Shown here one piece after another: positions 33,318-41,824 of a DNA stretch of 41,824 bases (positions within the stretch are counted from its first letter, which is position 1; the number at the start of each line of letters is the position of its first letter). Both the position numbers and the translations under genes were made by a program. The notes under the pieces are model-generated. The model was not told the DNA's origin, did not search any database, and saw nothing but the letters and a program-made list of their open reading frames with translations. The stretch is from Clostridia bacterium. Its GTDB lineage: Bacteria; Bacillota_A; Clostridia; Christensenellales; Aristaeellaceae. The stretch spans positions 1-41,824 of the forward strand of contig BNUH01000024.1 in assembly GCA_025997215.1 (NCBI GenBank), in the 5' to 3' direction.

Positions 33318-35357
33318 ACGCTTTACGACAATAAATTCAAGCTCGTCGCGCCGTACACGCCGCGCGGCGACCAGCCCCAGGCCATCGATTCGCTTGTGGC
33401 GGGACTGGCCGAGGCCAAGCGGGATCAAGTATTGCTGGGCGTGACAGGCTCGGGCAAGACGTTCACCATGGCCAGCGTAATCGAGCGCGCGCAGCGTCCG
33501 GCGTTGGTTATAGCGCACAATAAGACGCTGGCCGCACAGCTGTGCGCCGAGTTTAAGTCATTCTTTCCAGAAAACGCTGTGGAATATTTTGTCAGCTATT
33601 ATGATTACTACCAGCCCGAGGCTTACATAGCTTCATCCGACACCTATATCGAGAAGGACGCGTCGATCAATGAGGAGATAGAACGCCTCCGCCACAGCGC
33701 GACGGCGGCACTGCGCGAACGGCGGGATGTGATTATAGTCTCATCCGTATCGTGCATCTATTCGATGGGCGATCCGAGCGAGTATGAAGGCCTGGCGCTA
33801 TCGCTCCGACCCGGCATGCCGATCGGCCGGGATAATCTGCTGCGGCAAATGGTGGAGATCCAGTTCACGCGCAACGACATAGCGTTCGAGCGCGGCACAT
33901 TCCGCGTGCGCGGAGATACAGTTGAAGTGATTCCGGCATCCGAGCGCGAGAAGGCGCTGCGGATAGAGTTCTTTGGCGAGGAGATCGACCGGATTAGCGA
34001 GATCGAGATAACCACGGGCAAGATGCTGCGCACGCTGCAGCACGCGATGGTGTTCCCAAACTCCCACTACGCGAATTCCCGCGAATCCGTTGACGCCGCG
34101 CTGAACGAAATCGAGCAGGATTTGGCCAAACGTGTCGTCGAATTCCGTGACGATAACCGTTTGTTGGAGGCGCAGCGGCTGGAACAGCGCACCCATTATG
34201 ATTTAGAAATGTTACGCGAGATCGGATACTGCAATGGTATAGAGAATTATTCGCGCTACTTTGACGGACGCTCGCCGGGTGACCCGCCGTTCACGCTGAT
34301 GGACTATTTCCCTAAGGATTTCATGGTATTCATAGACGAATCGCACGTTACGGTGCCGCAGGTGCGCGCCATGTTCAACGGCGACCGCGCGAGAAAGACT
34401 GCGCTCGTGGATTATGGATTCCGCTTGCCCTCGGCGTTTGACAATAGGCCGCTGAGGTTCGCGGAATTCGCGGAGCGCATCGGCCAAACGGTCTATGTCA
34501 GCGCGACGCCTTCCCAGTATGAGTTAGAACGCGCGGGGAATATTGTCGAACAGATCATACGTCCAACCGGACTGATCGATCCTCTAGTAATCATTAGACC
34601 GGCGCAGGGCCAGGTGGATGATCTGCTGGGCGAATGCCGCACAATCGCCGAGCGCGGCCAGCGCGTGCTGGTTACAACATTAACCAAGCGGATGGCCGAG
34701 AGTTTGACCGTTTATTTTGAAGAGATGCGCATCCGCGTGCGCTACCTGCATTCCGACATCGAGACGCTGGAGCGCACGAAAATCCTCCGCGACCTGCGGC
34801 TGGGCGAGTTTGACGTGCTGGTGGGTATTAATCTGCTCCGCGAAGGCCTGGACCTGCCGGAAGTGGCGCTCGTGGCCATCCTGGACGCGGACAAGGAAGG
34901 CTTCCTCCGCTCCGAAACCTCGTTGATCCAAACGATAGGCCGCGCCGCGCGCAACGTCGAGGGCCGCGTAATCCTATACGCCGACTCACTGACGGATAGT
35001 ATGTCCAAGGCCATCAACGAAACCAACCGCCGCCGCGCGCTGCAGCAGGCCTACAATGAAGCCCACAGCATCACGCCCGAATCCATCCAAACGGCGGTGC
35101 GCGCGCTGCTGGAAATCACCAGCGAAGCGGTGGCTTCCGCGCCCGCCGACCTCGATCCCGAGGAAAAGAGGATGCTCGCGGCCAAGCTGGAGGATCAGAT
35201 GCTCCAAGCCGCAGCCGAGCTGGACTTCGAGAAGGCCGCCAAACTGCGCGACGAACTCCTTCGTCTGCGCGGCCAGCAGCCCGCCGAGAAACCACAGATG
35301 ACCGCGAAGCAAAAGTTTCACAAAGAGCGCTCGCGGAAAACGTCGCGACGTTCATAA
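33318..35357 (+). CDS. uvrB: Excinuclease ABC subunit UvrB, apparent ACG start
   Basis: This 679-residue helicase-like protein loads on damage with UvrA and is cut by UvrC. Walker A is GVTGSGKTF (about 40-48), the beta-hairpin region is [21 protein letters not shown], motif VI is QTIGRAARN, and a UVR motif closes the chain ([17 protein letters not shown]). The conserved N-terminus [19 protein letters not shown] lies upstream of the first canonical start (GTG at 33396), so that start would remove it. AAGGAGG (33303-33309) is 8 bases before an in-frame ACG at 33318. An in-frame TGA lies further upstream, with no ATG, GTG or TTG in between. Confidence 0.93.
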   Translation, partial: TLYDNKFKLVAPYTPRGDQPQAIDSLVAGLAEAKRDQVLLGVTGSGKTFTMASVIERAQRPALVIAHNKTLAAQLCAEFKSFFPENAVEYFVSYYDYYQPEAYIASSDTYIEKDASINEEIERLRHSATAALRERRDVIIVSSVSCIYSMGDPSEYEGLALSLRPGMPIGRDNLLRQMVEIQFTRNDIAFERGTFRVRGDTVEVIPASEREKALRIEFFGEEIDRISEIEITTGKMLRTLQHAMVFPNSHYANSRESVDAALNEIEQDLAKRVVEFRDDNRLLEAQRLEQRTHYDLEMLREIGYCNGIENYSRYFDGRSPGDPPFTLMDYFPKDFMVFIDESHVTVPQVRAMFNGDRARKTALVDYGFRLPSAFDNRPLRFAEFAERIGQTVYVSATPSQYELERAGNIVEQIIRPTGLIDPLVIIRPAQGQVDDLLGECRTIAERGQRVLVTTLTKRMAESLTVYFEEMRIRVRYLHSDIETLERTKILRDLRLGEFDVLVGINLLREGLDLPEVALVAILDADKEGFLRSETSLIQTIGRAARNVEGRVILYADSLTDSMSKAINETNRRRALQQAYNEAHSITPESIQTAVRALLEITSEAVASAPADLDPEEKRMLAAKLEDQMLQAAAELDFEKAAKLRDELLRLRGQQPAEKPQMTAKQKFHKERSRKTSRRS

Positions 35358-35604
35358 TTAAGGAGGTATTTTCTACATGGCAGATCATTGGGAGACAATA
35401 TATGAAAACACTACGAAATCTGACCAATACGTGGTGCTTCATAACCGGCTTATGGACGCGTATCAGGTTGTTACTGTAAGTCCTGGTAGTGATATTGTTA
35501 CTATAAATAACAATAAGCAGATAATCGAGTGTTATGGCAGTCAGGAAGCTGCCGAGATACGATGCATGCGTGAAGAATTAAAGTCGCGCTGATAATTAAG
35601 GAGG
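35354..35604 (+). repeat. 13-bp direct repeats flanking a small ORF between uvrB and uvrA
   Basis: ATAATTAAGGAGG occurs at 35354-35366 and again at 35592-35604. Each copy contains the end of the preceding stop codon and the ribosome binding site of the following gene. Deleting one 238-base unit would leave uvrB joined to uvrA with a perfect ribosome binding site. Confidence 0.85.
35377..35592 (+). CDS. Small hypothetical protein inserted between uvrB and uvrA
   Basis: The protein has 71 residues, starting [20 protein letters not shown] and ending in a charged helix ([15 protein letters not shown]). No membrane segment or known motif is seen; a small alpha/beta fold is likely. AAGGAGG precedes the ATG with 10-base spacing. 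The DNA is visibly more AT-rich, with different codon choice (many ATA, GTT, AAT), than uvrB or uvrA. It is flanked by 13-bp direct repeats, so it may be a late insertion. Expression with the uvr genes is expected. Confidence 0.7.
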   Translation: MADHWETIYENTTKSDQYVVLHNRLMDAYQVVTVSPGSDIVTINNNKQIIECYGSQEAAEIRCMREELKSR

Positions 35605-35610
35605 CCACCC

Positions 35611-38433
35611 TTGATAGACGCCCTGACCGTCCGCGGCGCGCGCGAGCATAACCTCAAGAATATCAACATCACGATCCCGCGCAATAAGCTGGTCGTGTTC
35701 ACGGGACTATCCGGCAGCGGCAAATCCTCGCTGGCGTTCGACACCATCTACGCGGAAGGCCAGCGGCGTTATGTCGAATCGCTGTCGGCGTACGCGCGCC
35801 AATTCCTGGGCCAGATGGAGAAGCCGGACGTGGACGGCATCGAAGGCCTATCGCCCGCCATATCCATCGATCAAAAAACGACAAGCCGCAATCCGCGCTC
35901 CACGGTTGGCACGGTTACAGAAATCAATGATTACTTGAGACTGCTGTATGCGCGCGTAGGCATACCACACTGCCACAAGTGCGGCCGTGAGATCGCACAG
36001 CAGTCGGTGGATCAGATGGTGGATCAGATCATGTCGCTGCCCGAGGGCGCGCGTCTGACCATATTCGCGCCAATAGTTAGGAAGCGCAAGGGCGAGCACG
36101 TCAAGATGTTCGAGGACTTGCGCAAGGAGGGTTACGTTCGGGTACGCATCGATGGGGAGTTATATGAGACGGACGATGTGCCGTCGTTGGATAAGCAGAA
36201 GAATCATTTTATAGATGTCGTTATAGATAGGATCATAAATAAACCCGGCATCAACTCACGCCTGACGGATTCGCTCGAGAGCGCGCTGAAGCTGGCCAAT
36301 GGTTTGGTATCGGTGGATGCTGCCGAACTGGGCGAAACGTTATACTCGCAGAATTACGCCTGCCCCGAGTGCGGCGTCAGCATTGAGGATTTGACGCCTC
36401 GGATGTTCTCGTTCAACAGCCCGTTCGGGGCGTGCCCCACGTGCACAGGGCTGGGCATGCTGCGCCGCGTCGATCCGGACGCGGTGCTCAAGGACAAGTC
36501 GCTCACGTTACGCCAAGGGGCGATATCCGTCAGCGGCTGGAACAACGCCAAGGACGAGGACAGCATCGCGGCCATTTATATAGATGCGCTGGCCAAGCAG
36601 TATGGATTCTCAACGGATATACCCGTGCGCGACCTGCCGGAATCCGCCATAAACCTGCTGCTGTACGGCACCAACGGCGAGAAGGTGAAGATCACCTATC
36701 AGCGTGAGAATGGCGGCGGCTCGTACATGGCGCCGTTTGAGGGCATCGTCAACAACTTGGAACGCCGTTACCGCGAAACCCAATCCGAGGGCATGAAGGA
36801 TGCGCTCGAACAGCTGATGCTCGACCTGCCTTGCCCGGACTGCGGCGGTAGGCGTCTCAAACCAGAGACGCTCGCAGTGACGGTTGGCGGCCGCTCCATC
36901 TCGGCTGTGTCGGATGATTCCGTCGTCGATGCGCGTGAATTCTTCGACAAACTGCGGTTGAGCGAACAGCACATGATGATAGCGGAGCTTATACTGAAAG
37001 AAATAAAATCGCGGCTGGGATTCCTGGCGAACGTAGGCCTGTCATACCTGACGCTCTCGCGCGCGGCGGGTTCGCTGTCGGGCGGCGAGGCGCAGCGGAT
37101 TCGACTGGCAACACAGATAGGCTCCAGTTTGGTTGGGGTATTATATATATTGGATGAGCCATCCATTGGCCTTCATCAACGTGATAATGAGAAACTGTTA
37201 CACGCGCTGAAGGGTTTGCGCGACTTGGGGAATTCATTGATCGTCGTCGAGCACGACGAGGAGACTATGTTCGCCGCCGACCACATCGTCGACATTGGCC
37301 CTGGCGCGGGCATCCACGGCGGCTGCGTCATCGCGCAGGGCACCGTCGATGAGATTATGCAAAACCCCAATTCGCTGACAGGCCTATACCTCAGCGGCAA
37401 GAAGTCCATCGCCATACCCCAGAAACGCCGCAAGCCCAGCGGTTATCTCACCATAAAATCCGCCCGCGCGAACAACCTTACGGGCATGGACGCTCGTATC
37501 CCGCTGGGGGTATTCACGTGCGTGACGGGCGTATCAGGCAGCGGCAAATCCTCGCTGGTAAATGAAATATTATACAAAGCGCTGGCCCGCGACCTGAACC
37601 GAGCCAAGTCGCGCCCCGGTCCGCACGGCGGTATAGATGGATTAGAACAGTTGGATAAAATAATCAGTATAGACCAATCACCGATCGGACGGACGCCGCG
37701 TTCCAACCCGGCGACGTATACGGGCGTATTCGACCAAATCCGCCGGGTATTCGCCGCGACGAACGAGGCCAAAGCGCGCGGATATAAGGAGAATCGCTTC
37801 TCATTCAATGTGAAGGGCGGGCGTTGCGAGGCGTGCGGCGGCGACGGGATACTCAAGATCGAGATGCACTTCCTGCCGGATATATACGTGCCGTGCGAGG
37901 TGTGCAAGGGCAAACGTTATAACCGTGAAACGTTAGAAGTCAAGTATAGGGATAAAAGTATATTCGATGTGCTGGATATGACGGTCGAGGATGCGCTGGA
38001 ATTCTTTGAGCACCATAGGACAGTTATGCAGGTGATGCGCACGCTGTATGACGTCGGGCTGGGTTATATCAAGCTGGGCCAGCCCTCGACGACGCTGTCA
38101 GGCGGCGAGGCTCAGCGGGTCAAGCTGGCGACGGAATTGAGCCGCAAGGCCACGGGCCGCACCATTTATGTGCTGGACGAGCCGACGACCGGGCTGCATG
38201 TCGCGGACGTGGCGCGGCTGATCGACGTGCTGCAGCGGCTGACCGACCAGGGCAACTCGGTGGTGGTCATCGAGCATAACCTGGACGTCATCAAGTGCGC
38301 GGACTATTGCATCGACATGGGGCCCGAGGGCGGCACGGGCGGCGGGCAGATTGTGGCCAGCGGCACGCCCGAGGAATTATGTAAGATTGAGGATAGTTAT
38401 ACGGGGCAATTCCTGCGAAAGGCATTGAAATAG
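35611..38433 (+). CDS. uvrA: Excinuclease ABC subunit UvrA
   Basis: The protein has 940 residues with two ABC ATPase modules. Walker A motifs are GLSGSGKSS (about 33-41) and GVSGSGKSS in the second half. Signature motifs are [13 protein letters not shown] and [13 protein letters not shown]. Zinc-binding cysteines are in ACPECG...CPTCTG and CEACGGDG...CEVCKGKR. UvrA dimers scan DNA for bulky lesions and recruit UvrB. The start is TTG (35611), 6 bases after AAGGAGG. Length is normal. Confidence 0.98.
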   Translation: MIDALTVRGAREHNLKNINITIPRNKLVVFTGLSGSGKSSLAFDTIYAEGQRRYVESLSAYARQFLGQMEKPDVDGIEGLSPAISIDQKTTSRNPRSTVGTVTEINDYLRLLYARVGIPHCHKCGREIAQQSVDQMVDQIMSLPEGARLTIFAPIVRKRKGEHVKMFEDLRKEGYVRVRIDGELYETDDVPSLDKQKNHFIDVVIDRIINKPGINSRLTDSLESALKLANGLVSVDAAELGETLYSQNYACPECGVSIEDLTPRMFSFNSPFGACPTCTGLGMLRRVDPDAVLKDKSLTLRQGAISVSGWNNAKDEDSIAAIYIDALAKQYGFSTDIPVRDLPESAINLLLYGTNGEKVKITYQRENGGGSYMAPFEGIVNNLERRYRETQSEGMKDALEQLMLDLPCPDCGGRRLKPETLAVTVGGRSISAVSDDSVVDAREFFDKLRLSEQHMMIAELILKEIKSRLGFLANVGLSYLTLSRAAGSLSGGEAQRIRLATQIGSSLVGVLYILDEPSIGLHQRDNEKLLHALKGLRDLGNSLIVVEHDEETMFAADHIVDIGPGAGIHGGCVIAQGTVDEIMQNPNSLTGLYLSGKKSIAIPQKRRKPSGYLTIKSARANNLTGMDARIPLGVFTCVTGVSGSGKSSLVNEILYKALARDLNRAKSRPGPHGGIDGLEQLDKIISIDQSPIGRTPRSNPATYTGVFDQIRRVFAATNEAKARGYKENRFSFNVKGGRCEACGGDGILKIEMHFLPDIYVPCEVCKGKRYNRETLEVKYRDKSIFDVLDMTVEDALEFFEHHRTVMQVMRTLYDVGLGYIKLGQPSTTLSGGEAQRVKLATELSRKATGRTIYVLDEPTTGLHVADVARLIDVLQRLTDQGNSVVVIEHNLDVIKCADYCIDMGPEGGTGGGQIVASGTPEELCKIEDSYTGQFLRKALK

Positions 38434-38434
38434 C

Positions 38435-39172
38435 ATGGACATCAAAAATACTATGGACGATAAATGGTATTCACTTGAAACGGTTATTCCAGCAGAATCC
38501 TGCGGCGCGGACGGCTGTGCGCGGCTGGACGCGTGGTTCCCATTATTCCAATGGATTGCGAGCGAGCACTGCGAGGCGATCCGCTGCGGCCATGAAACGG
38601 ATCTGCCCAACTCAACCTTATGGATATTATACGGCGCTCACACCGAATGGACCGCGACTGTCAGGGCAGGCGACCGTCTGACGCTGGCCTCCGTACCCAC
38701 GATGACCGCGCACGGCATGTATCAGCGCAGCACGGTTGTCACGGCTGCGGATGGAAAGCCCGTCGCGTCGCACGTGGGTTACTGGACGCTGATGGATCGC
38801 GCCACGCGCAAACGGGTTCGCAACGAACTGATTGAACAGCGTCACATCGATGCCCAGGTGAAGCAATGGTTCAGGCCTATCCCATTTGAACGGCTGGACG
38901 CGCCGGATGAACCGTGGGCATATACGCCCGGCGAGATCGACATAGATGAGAATGGACATGTCAACAACGCGCGTTATATCCACTGGTTGTCAGTAGCGAT
39001 GGGTTCGCCGTCGGGCATCTCGACGCTGGACGTGTGGTACTCGTCGGAGATAATGCCCGGTGAAAACATTACCGGGCGTCTGGCAAGGCTGGGCGAACGT
39101 TTCACATTCGAGGTATTCCGCGCGGGTGAAGAGAAGGCGGCGTTCACCGCGACTGGGACAACAAAGCGTTAA
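38435..39172 (+). CDS. Acyl-ACP thioesterase
   Basis: The protein has 245 residues in a double hot-dog arrangement, with DIDENGHVNNARYIHWL near residues 168-184. This is the D-x-N-x-H-V-N-N motif of acyl-ACP thioesterases, holding the catalytic Asp/Asn/His set. Such enzymes release fatty acids from acyl carrier protein. It starts one base after the uvrA stop and may be read with the uvr operon, though this pairing has no obvious functional reason. The ribosome binding site is weak (AAAGG, 12 bases away). Its stop overlaps the stop of the converging flippase gene (shared TTAA). Confidence 0.88.
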   Translation: MDIKNTMDDKWYSLETVIPAESCGADGCARLDAWFPLFQWIASEHCEAIRCGHETDLPNSTLWILYGAHTEWTATVRAGDRLTLASVPTMTAHGMYQRSTVVTAADGKPVASHVGYWTLMDRATRKRVRNELIEQRHIDAQVKQWFRPIPFERLDAPDEPWAYTPGEIDIDENGHVNNARYIHWLSVAMGSPSGISTLDVWYSSEIMPGENITGRLARLGERFTFEVFRAGEEKAAFTATGTTKR

Positions 39173-40497
39173 GCCATCGCCGCATTAGCCCGCAGCGTCA
39201 CCCGCCCCATGGCCATCTTTAATGCGCGCGCACTCATCAACAGCTGGATTATCAATCCTGCCTGCGTTGCGATGGCTACCCCGGTGAGCCGCAGCTCAGG
39301 CCGCGCGGCCAATACAAAATTCAGTCCAACGGTTATGAGGCTGCCCGTCAGTGACGCGTATAACGCCTGCCGCTGCTGACCCAGTCCGGCCATTAGCCCG
39401 CTGATTACCTGTTGTATACCCATAAGTAATACACACGGGCTGAGTATTCTCAATAACGATTCCAGCTCGGACTGACGGTACAACACTCGCGCGCAGAACG
39501 GCGCGCCCAGCCACAGCACAACCATCGACGCCAGCGAGACGAGCACCGCCGGACCCATCACACGCAGCAGTAAGCGCCGCATCGCGGTGGGATCATTCTC
39601 GCGCGCGGTAATGGCCGGCGCTGAAACCATCGCCAGCGCGCCTGTGAACACGGCTGGCAGCATGATCAGCGACATGGCCATGCCGTAGTACATGCCCAGC
39701 TTAGCAGTCGCTTCAGCCGCCGAAAGCCCGGAAACGCGCAGCCGCATGGGGATCAGCGCCGCGTTGACCGTGCGCATCAAGGTATTGCTGACCCGCATGC
39801 ACGTCATCGGGAACGCCAAACGCCATAACTTTTTCATTAACCCATCGGGAATCTTGATAGAGCGTTCGGGCAGCGACGGCCGCAGCATCAGCACGGCAAT
39901 CAGCAACCCTAACCCTTCGCCAATGGCCACGCCGAACGCCGGCACCGCCGCCGAATAAGCGGCGTGCATCGCAGGAATCGCAGCCAATACGACAACACAT
40001 ACCGCGAATCGCGTAACCTGTTCGACCAATTCCGTAGCGGCTGGAACGGCCGTATTCCCCGAACCGTAGCAATAACCGTTGTAAACGGCGGACATCGCAA
40101 GAATCGGTAAGCACGGCAGATACATGAGCAGTGTTGGCAGCGTCCGCGAATCTCCGAGTATTCTGGCGATCCATGGCGAAAGTATGAGCATCGCGGCCAG
40201 CATCGGCCATGCTATTATCCGCGCCAGCTTCTTTCCCGCCGCCAGCGTCTGGCGCATGCGCAGTTCGTCTCCGGCGGCGGAGGCTTGGGCGGTGTACCGC
40301 GACACGGCCATGGGCAGGCCGCTGGTTACAGGCGCGAGCCACAGCATGTGCGCGGAGCTGGCCAGCTCCATTATCCCTACCGATTCCGCGCCCAGCGTTC
40401 GAGAGAGCCATATGCGCATGCCAAATCCTATCGCGCGTACGACGACATTCGTCGATGTCAGCAATACGGTCTGGGTTAATAATGATTGCCGCTTCAT
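39169..40497 (-). CDS. SpoVB/MurJ-like polysaccharide flippase
   Basis: This 442-residue MOP-superfamily protein has about 12-14 membrane helices. The features STNVVVRAIGFGMRIWLSR, the SGLPMAVSR loop, YNGYCYGSGNTAVPAATELVEQVTR and the repeat of this layout in the second half match stage V sporulation protein B and related lipid-linked precursor flippases. It probably moves peptidoglycan or spore-cortex precursors across the membrane, though other lipid-linked sugars are possible. The ATG has GGGAGG 6 bases upstream. No convincing promoter was found in 40498-40652. Confidence 0.88.
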   Translation of the reverse strand: MKRQSLLTQTVLLTSTNVVVRAIGFGMRIWLSRTLGAESVGIMELASSAHMLWLAPVTSGLPMAVSRYTAQASAAGDELRMRQTLAAGKKLARIIAWPMLAAMLILSPWIARILGDSRTLPTLLMYLPCLPILAMSAVYNGYCYGSGNTAVPAATELVEQVTRFAVCVVVLAAIPAMHAAYSAAVPAFGVAIGEGLGLLIAVLMLRPSLPERSIKIPDGLMKKLWRLAFPMTCMRVSNTLMRTVNAALIPMRLRVSGLSAAEATAKLGMYYGMAMSLIMLPAVFTGALAMVSAPAITARENDPTAMRRLLLRVMGPAVLVSLASMVVLWLGAPFCARVLYRQSELESLLRILSPCVLLMGIQQVISGLMAGLGQQRQALYASLTGSLITVGLNFVLAARPELRLTGVAIATQAGLIIQLLMSARALKMAMGRVTLRANAAMA

Positions 40498-40548
40498 ACT
40501 AATCCTCCCGCTGATTGTCCCAAACGAAGGTATGCGGTGGATTGTACT

Positions 40549-40565
40549 AATAATGCGGCATTATT
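40549..40565. promoter_or_regulatory. Perfect palindrome between divergent genes (possible operator)
   Basis: aataatgc-g-gcattatt is a perfect 17-base dyad, about 50 bases from the flippase start and 90 from the MIF-family start. It could be a repressor site or a short hairpin; nothing else was identified in 40498-40652. Confidence 0.4.
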
Positions 40566-40652
40566 TTCTGATTAATGTAGAAGGAATTGGCGCGTCCATG
40601 TTGAATTAATGAGTGTGTAATAATTGCCTTCAATGCAAAAGGAGGACAGACC

Positions 40653-40994
40653 ATGCCATTCATTTCAATCACGACCAACCAGACGCTCACTATTCCCGCG
40701 AAGTCGAAACTAAAATCCGAGGCAGGGCGTTTAATCAGCATCATCCCGACCAAATCCGAGGCGCATTTGATGGTAAGTATTGCCGATGCGCAGTACATGA
40801 CGTTCGGCGGAACCGAAAAGCCGTGCGCGTTTATCGCCGTGCATCTGTACACCGCCGCACCGCAGGATTCGAAGCGCAAGTTCGTCGAGGTGTTTGTCCC
40901 GGCCGCGTCTACGCTGATGGGCGTGCCAGTTGGGGATATATTCGTAAACATTATGGAACATGATCACTGGGGCAGCGGCGGAACGTTCCACTAA
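40653..40994 (+). CDS. MIF / phenylpyruvate tautomerase family protein
   Basis: The protein has 113 residues and aligns by eye along its whole length with macrophage migration inhibitory factor. It begins MPFISITTN with the catalytic N-terminal proline (after Met removal). It has a lysine at the position equivalent to MIF Lys32 (PTKSEAHLMVSI), then YMTFGGTEKPCAFIAVHLY, and ends VPVGDIFVNIMEHDHWGSGGTFH. The CxxC of mammalian MIF is reduced to one cysteine (CAFI). It probably forms a trimeric tautomerase. AAAGGAGG lies 7 bases before the ATG. Confidence 0.88.
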   Translation: MPFISITTNQTLTIPAKSKLKSEAGRLISIIPTKSEAHLMVSIADAQYMTFGGTEKPCAFIAVHLYTAAPQDSKRKFVEVFVPAASTLMGVPVGDIFVNIMEHDHWGSGGTFH

Positions 40995-41038
40995 TTCCGC
41001 TAATCTCCTACGATTCCTACAAAAGGGGCAGGTGACTA

Positions 41039-41824
41039 ATGAGCCGAGCGCTTCGTGATAAGATCCAGGAGTCCCTGCGTTCTGTGCTGCCGATCACTGC
41101 CGTGGTATGTGCGCTGTGCTTTTTTTTCGTACCGCTGCGGCTGGATGCCATGCTGCTGTTCCTTGTCGGGGCTGGTCTGCTGATCGTCGGCCTGGGATTC
41201 TTTACCCTCGGCGCGGACATGGCCATGACCCTCATGGGCGAACGCATCGGCGCTTACGTGACTAAGCGCCGGAATCTGCCCTTACTCATGGGCGTAGCGT
41301 TCCTCGTAGGTTTCATCGTAACTATCGCGGAACCCGATCTAACCGTACTGGCCGAAAAGTTCCAGGCGGTTTCCAATTGGACGCTGATCATAGTAGTCGC
41401 CCTAGGTGTCAGCATATTCATGGCCATCGCGATGTGGCGTATGGTCCATCGGGTGTCGCTGCGGATGCTGCTGCTGATCTGCTACGCGGCGTTGATAATT
41501 CTGTCATTCTTTGTCCCGGCCAACTTCCTGTCCGCGTCGTTCGATGCGGGCGGGGTTACAACCGGGGCCATCACCGTGCCATTCATGCTGGCGATGGGCG
41601 CGGGCGTCGCGTCGGTCCGCTCGGACAATGAATCCACGAGCGACAGCTTCGGCATCGTCGCGCTCTGTTCGATCGGGCCAATCATTGTGATGATGTTGAT
41701 GGGGTTGATAATCCACCCCGAAGCCACTGAATACGCACGCGTGTCGCTGCCGCTGATCACCGACACGACGGTGCTGTTCTCTGAATTCTTACACAGCAGC
41801 GTGGATTATTTCAAAGAGGTCGCC
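41039..41824 (+). CDS. DUF1538 family membrane protein, 5' part
   Basis: The first 262 residues are present and the gene continues past the window. Hydrophobic helices alternate with conserved loops IAEPDLTVLAEKF and FDAGGVTTGAITVPFMLAMGAGVA, the hallmarks of DUF1538 proteins, which are predicted transporters with two internal repeats. The first repeat and the start of the second are seen here. The ATG at 41039 is preceded by AAAGGGGCAGG. The gene lies 44 bases after the MIF-family gene on the same strand. The substrate is unknown. Confidence 0.85.
   Translation, partial: MSRALRDKIQESLRSVLPITAVVCALCFFFVPLRLDAMLLFLVGAGLLIVGLGFFTLGADMAMTLMGERIGAYVTKRRNLPLLMGVAFLVGFIVTIAEPDLTVLAEKFQAVSNWTLIIVVALGVSIFMAIAMWRMVHRVSLRMLLLICYAALIILSFFVPANFLSASFDAGGVTTGAITVPFMLAMGAGVASVRSDNESTSDSFGIVALCSIGPIIVMMLMGLIIHPEATEYARVSLPLITDTTVLFSEFLHSSVDYFKEVA

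Noticed and set aside
21..41800. CRISPR arrays, tRNA genes, insertion sequences and riboswitches
   Set aside because: Intergenic regions were read for regularly spaced repeats, cloverleaf-like segments, terminal inverted repeats and T-box-like leaders; nothing convincing was found.

Overview
The window reads as a moderately GC-rich, spore-forming member of the Bacillota (Clostridia; the gene content would fit a Christensenellales-like lineage, but that is inference). The signs are strong AGGAGG-type ribosome binding sites, an unusually high share of TTG starts, the rimP-nusA-ylxR-ylxQ-infB-rbfA gene order of Gram-positives, a SpoVB-like flippase and promoters resembling those of the late sporulation factor sigma-K. 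No tRNA, rRNA, CRISPR array or insertion sequence was seen, and no gene-free stretch exceeds 300 bases.

Layout. (1) 1-822: the 5' end of threonine synthase (thrC), overlapping a small P-loop protein. The thrC frame is cut off because the first 110 bases are a near-perfect fold-back of 307-416; this looks like a contig-end artefact, or else a real inverted duplication. (2) 1088-6422: a 1,312-residue surface protein with eleven YRvYGS repeats, a Pro/Thr stalk and a C-terminal membrane anchor, then a small membrane protein and a TetR-type regulator. (3) 6425-11977: six proteins without signal peptides (Cys-rich, GLUG-type beta-helix, Cna-B-like, beta-propeller, Gly/Tyr/Cys-rich). Three of the transcription units have sigma-K-like promoters (AC, 16-17 bases, CATANNNTA). 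I propose this is an undescribed spore coat or crust cluster. (4) 12022-16841: a paired-zinc-motif protein, an iron-dependent alcohol dehydrogenase, a Cys-motif flavoprotein, a MATE transporter and an ABC permease. (5) 16860-30916: an ABC ATPase, hisIE, hisA, hisB, hisD and a fused hisZ-hisG, then truB, a fused rbfA-nrnA, infB, ylxQ, ylxR, nusA and rimP, all on the minus strand. Histidine synthesis is thus placed directly behind the transcription/translation operon. (6) 31103-33193: a TVP38/DedA-family membrane protein that may be translated from a leaderless mRNA, and an unknown membrane protein. (7) 33245-39172: uvrB (apparent ACG start), a small AT-rich ORF between 13-bp direct repeats, uvrA and an acyl-ACP thioesterase. 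(8) 39169-41824: a SpoVB/MurJ-like flippase, a MIF-family protein and the 5' part of a DUF1538 membrane protein.

How it works together. The minus-strand block from 30916 downward is probably read first from the rimP promoter, through a leader containing an attenuator-like hairpin, and again from a promoter between infB and rbfA-nrnA that serves ribosome maturation, nanoRNA turnover, tRNA modification and histidine synthesis. uvrB and uvrA form a nucleotide-excision repair operon. Most functions are assigned from recognisable motifs in the translated sequence; no database search was run.
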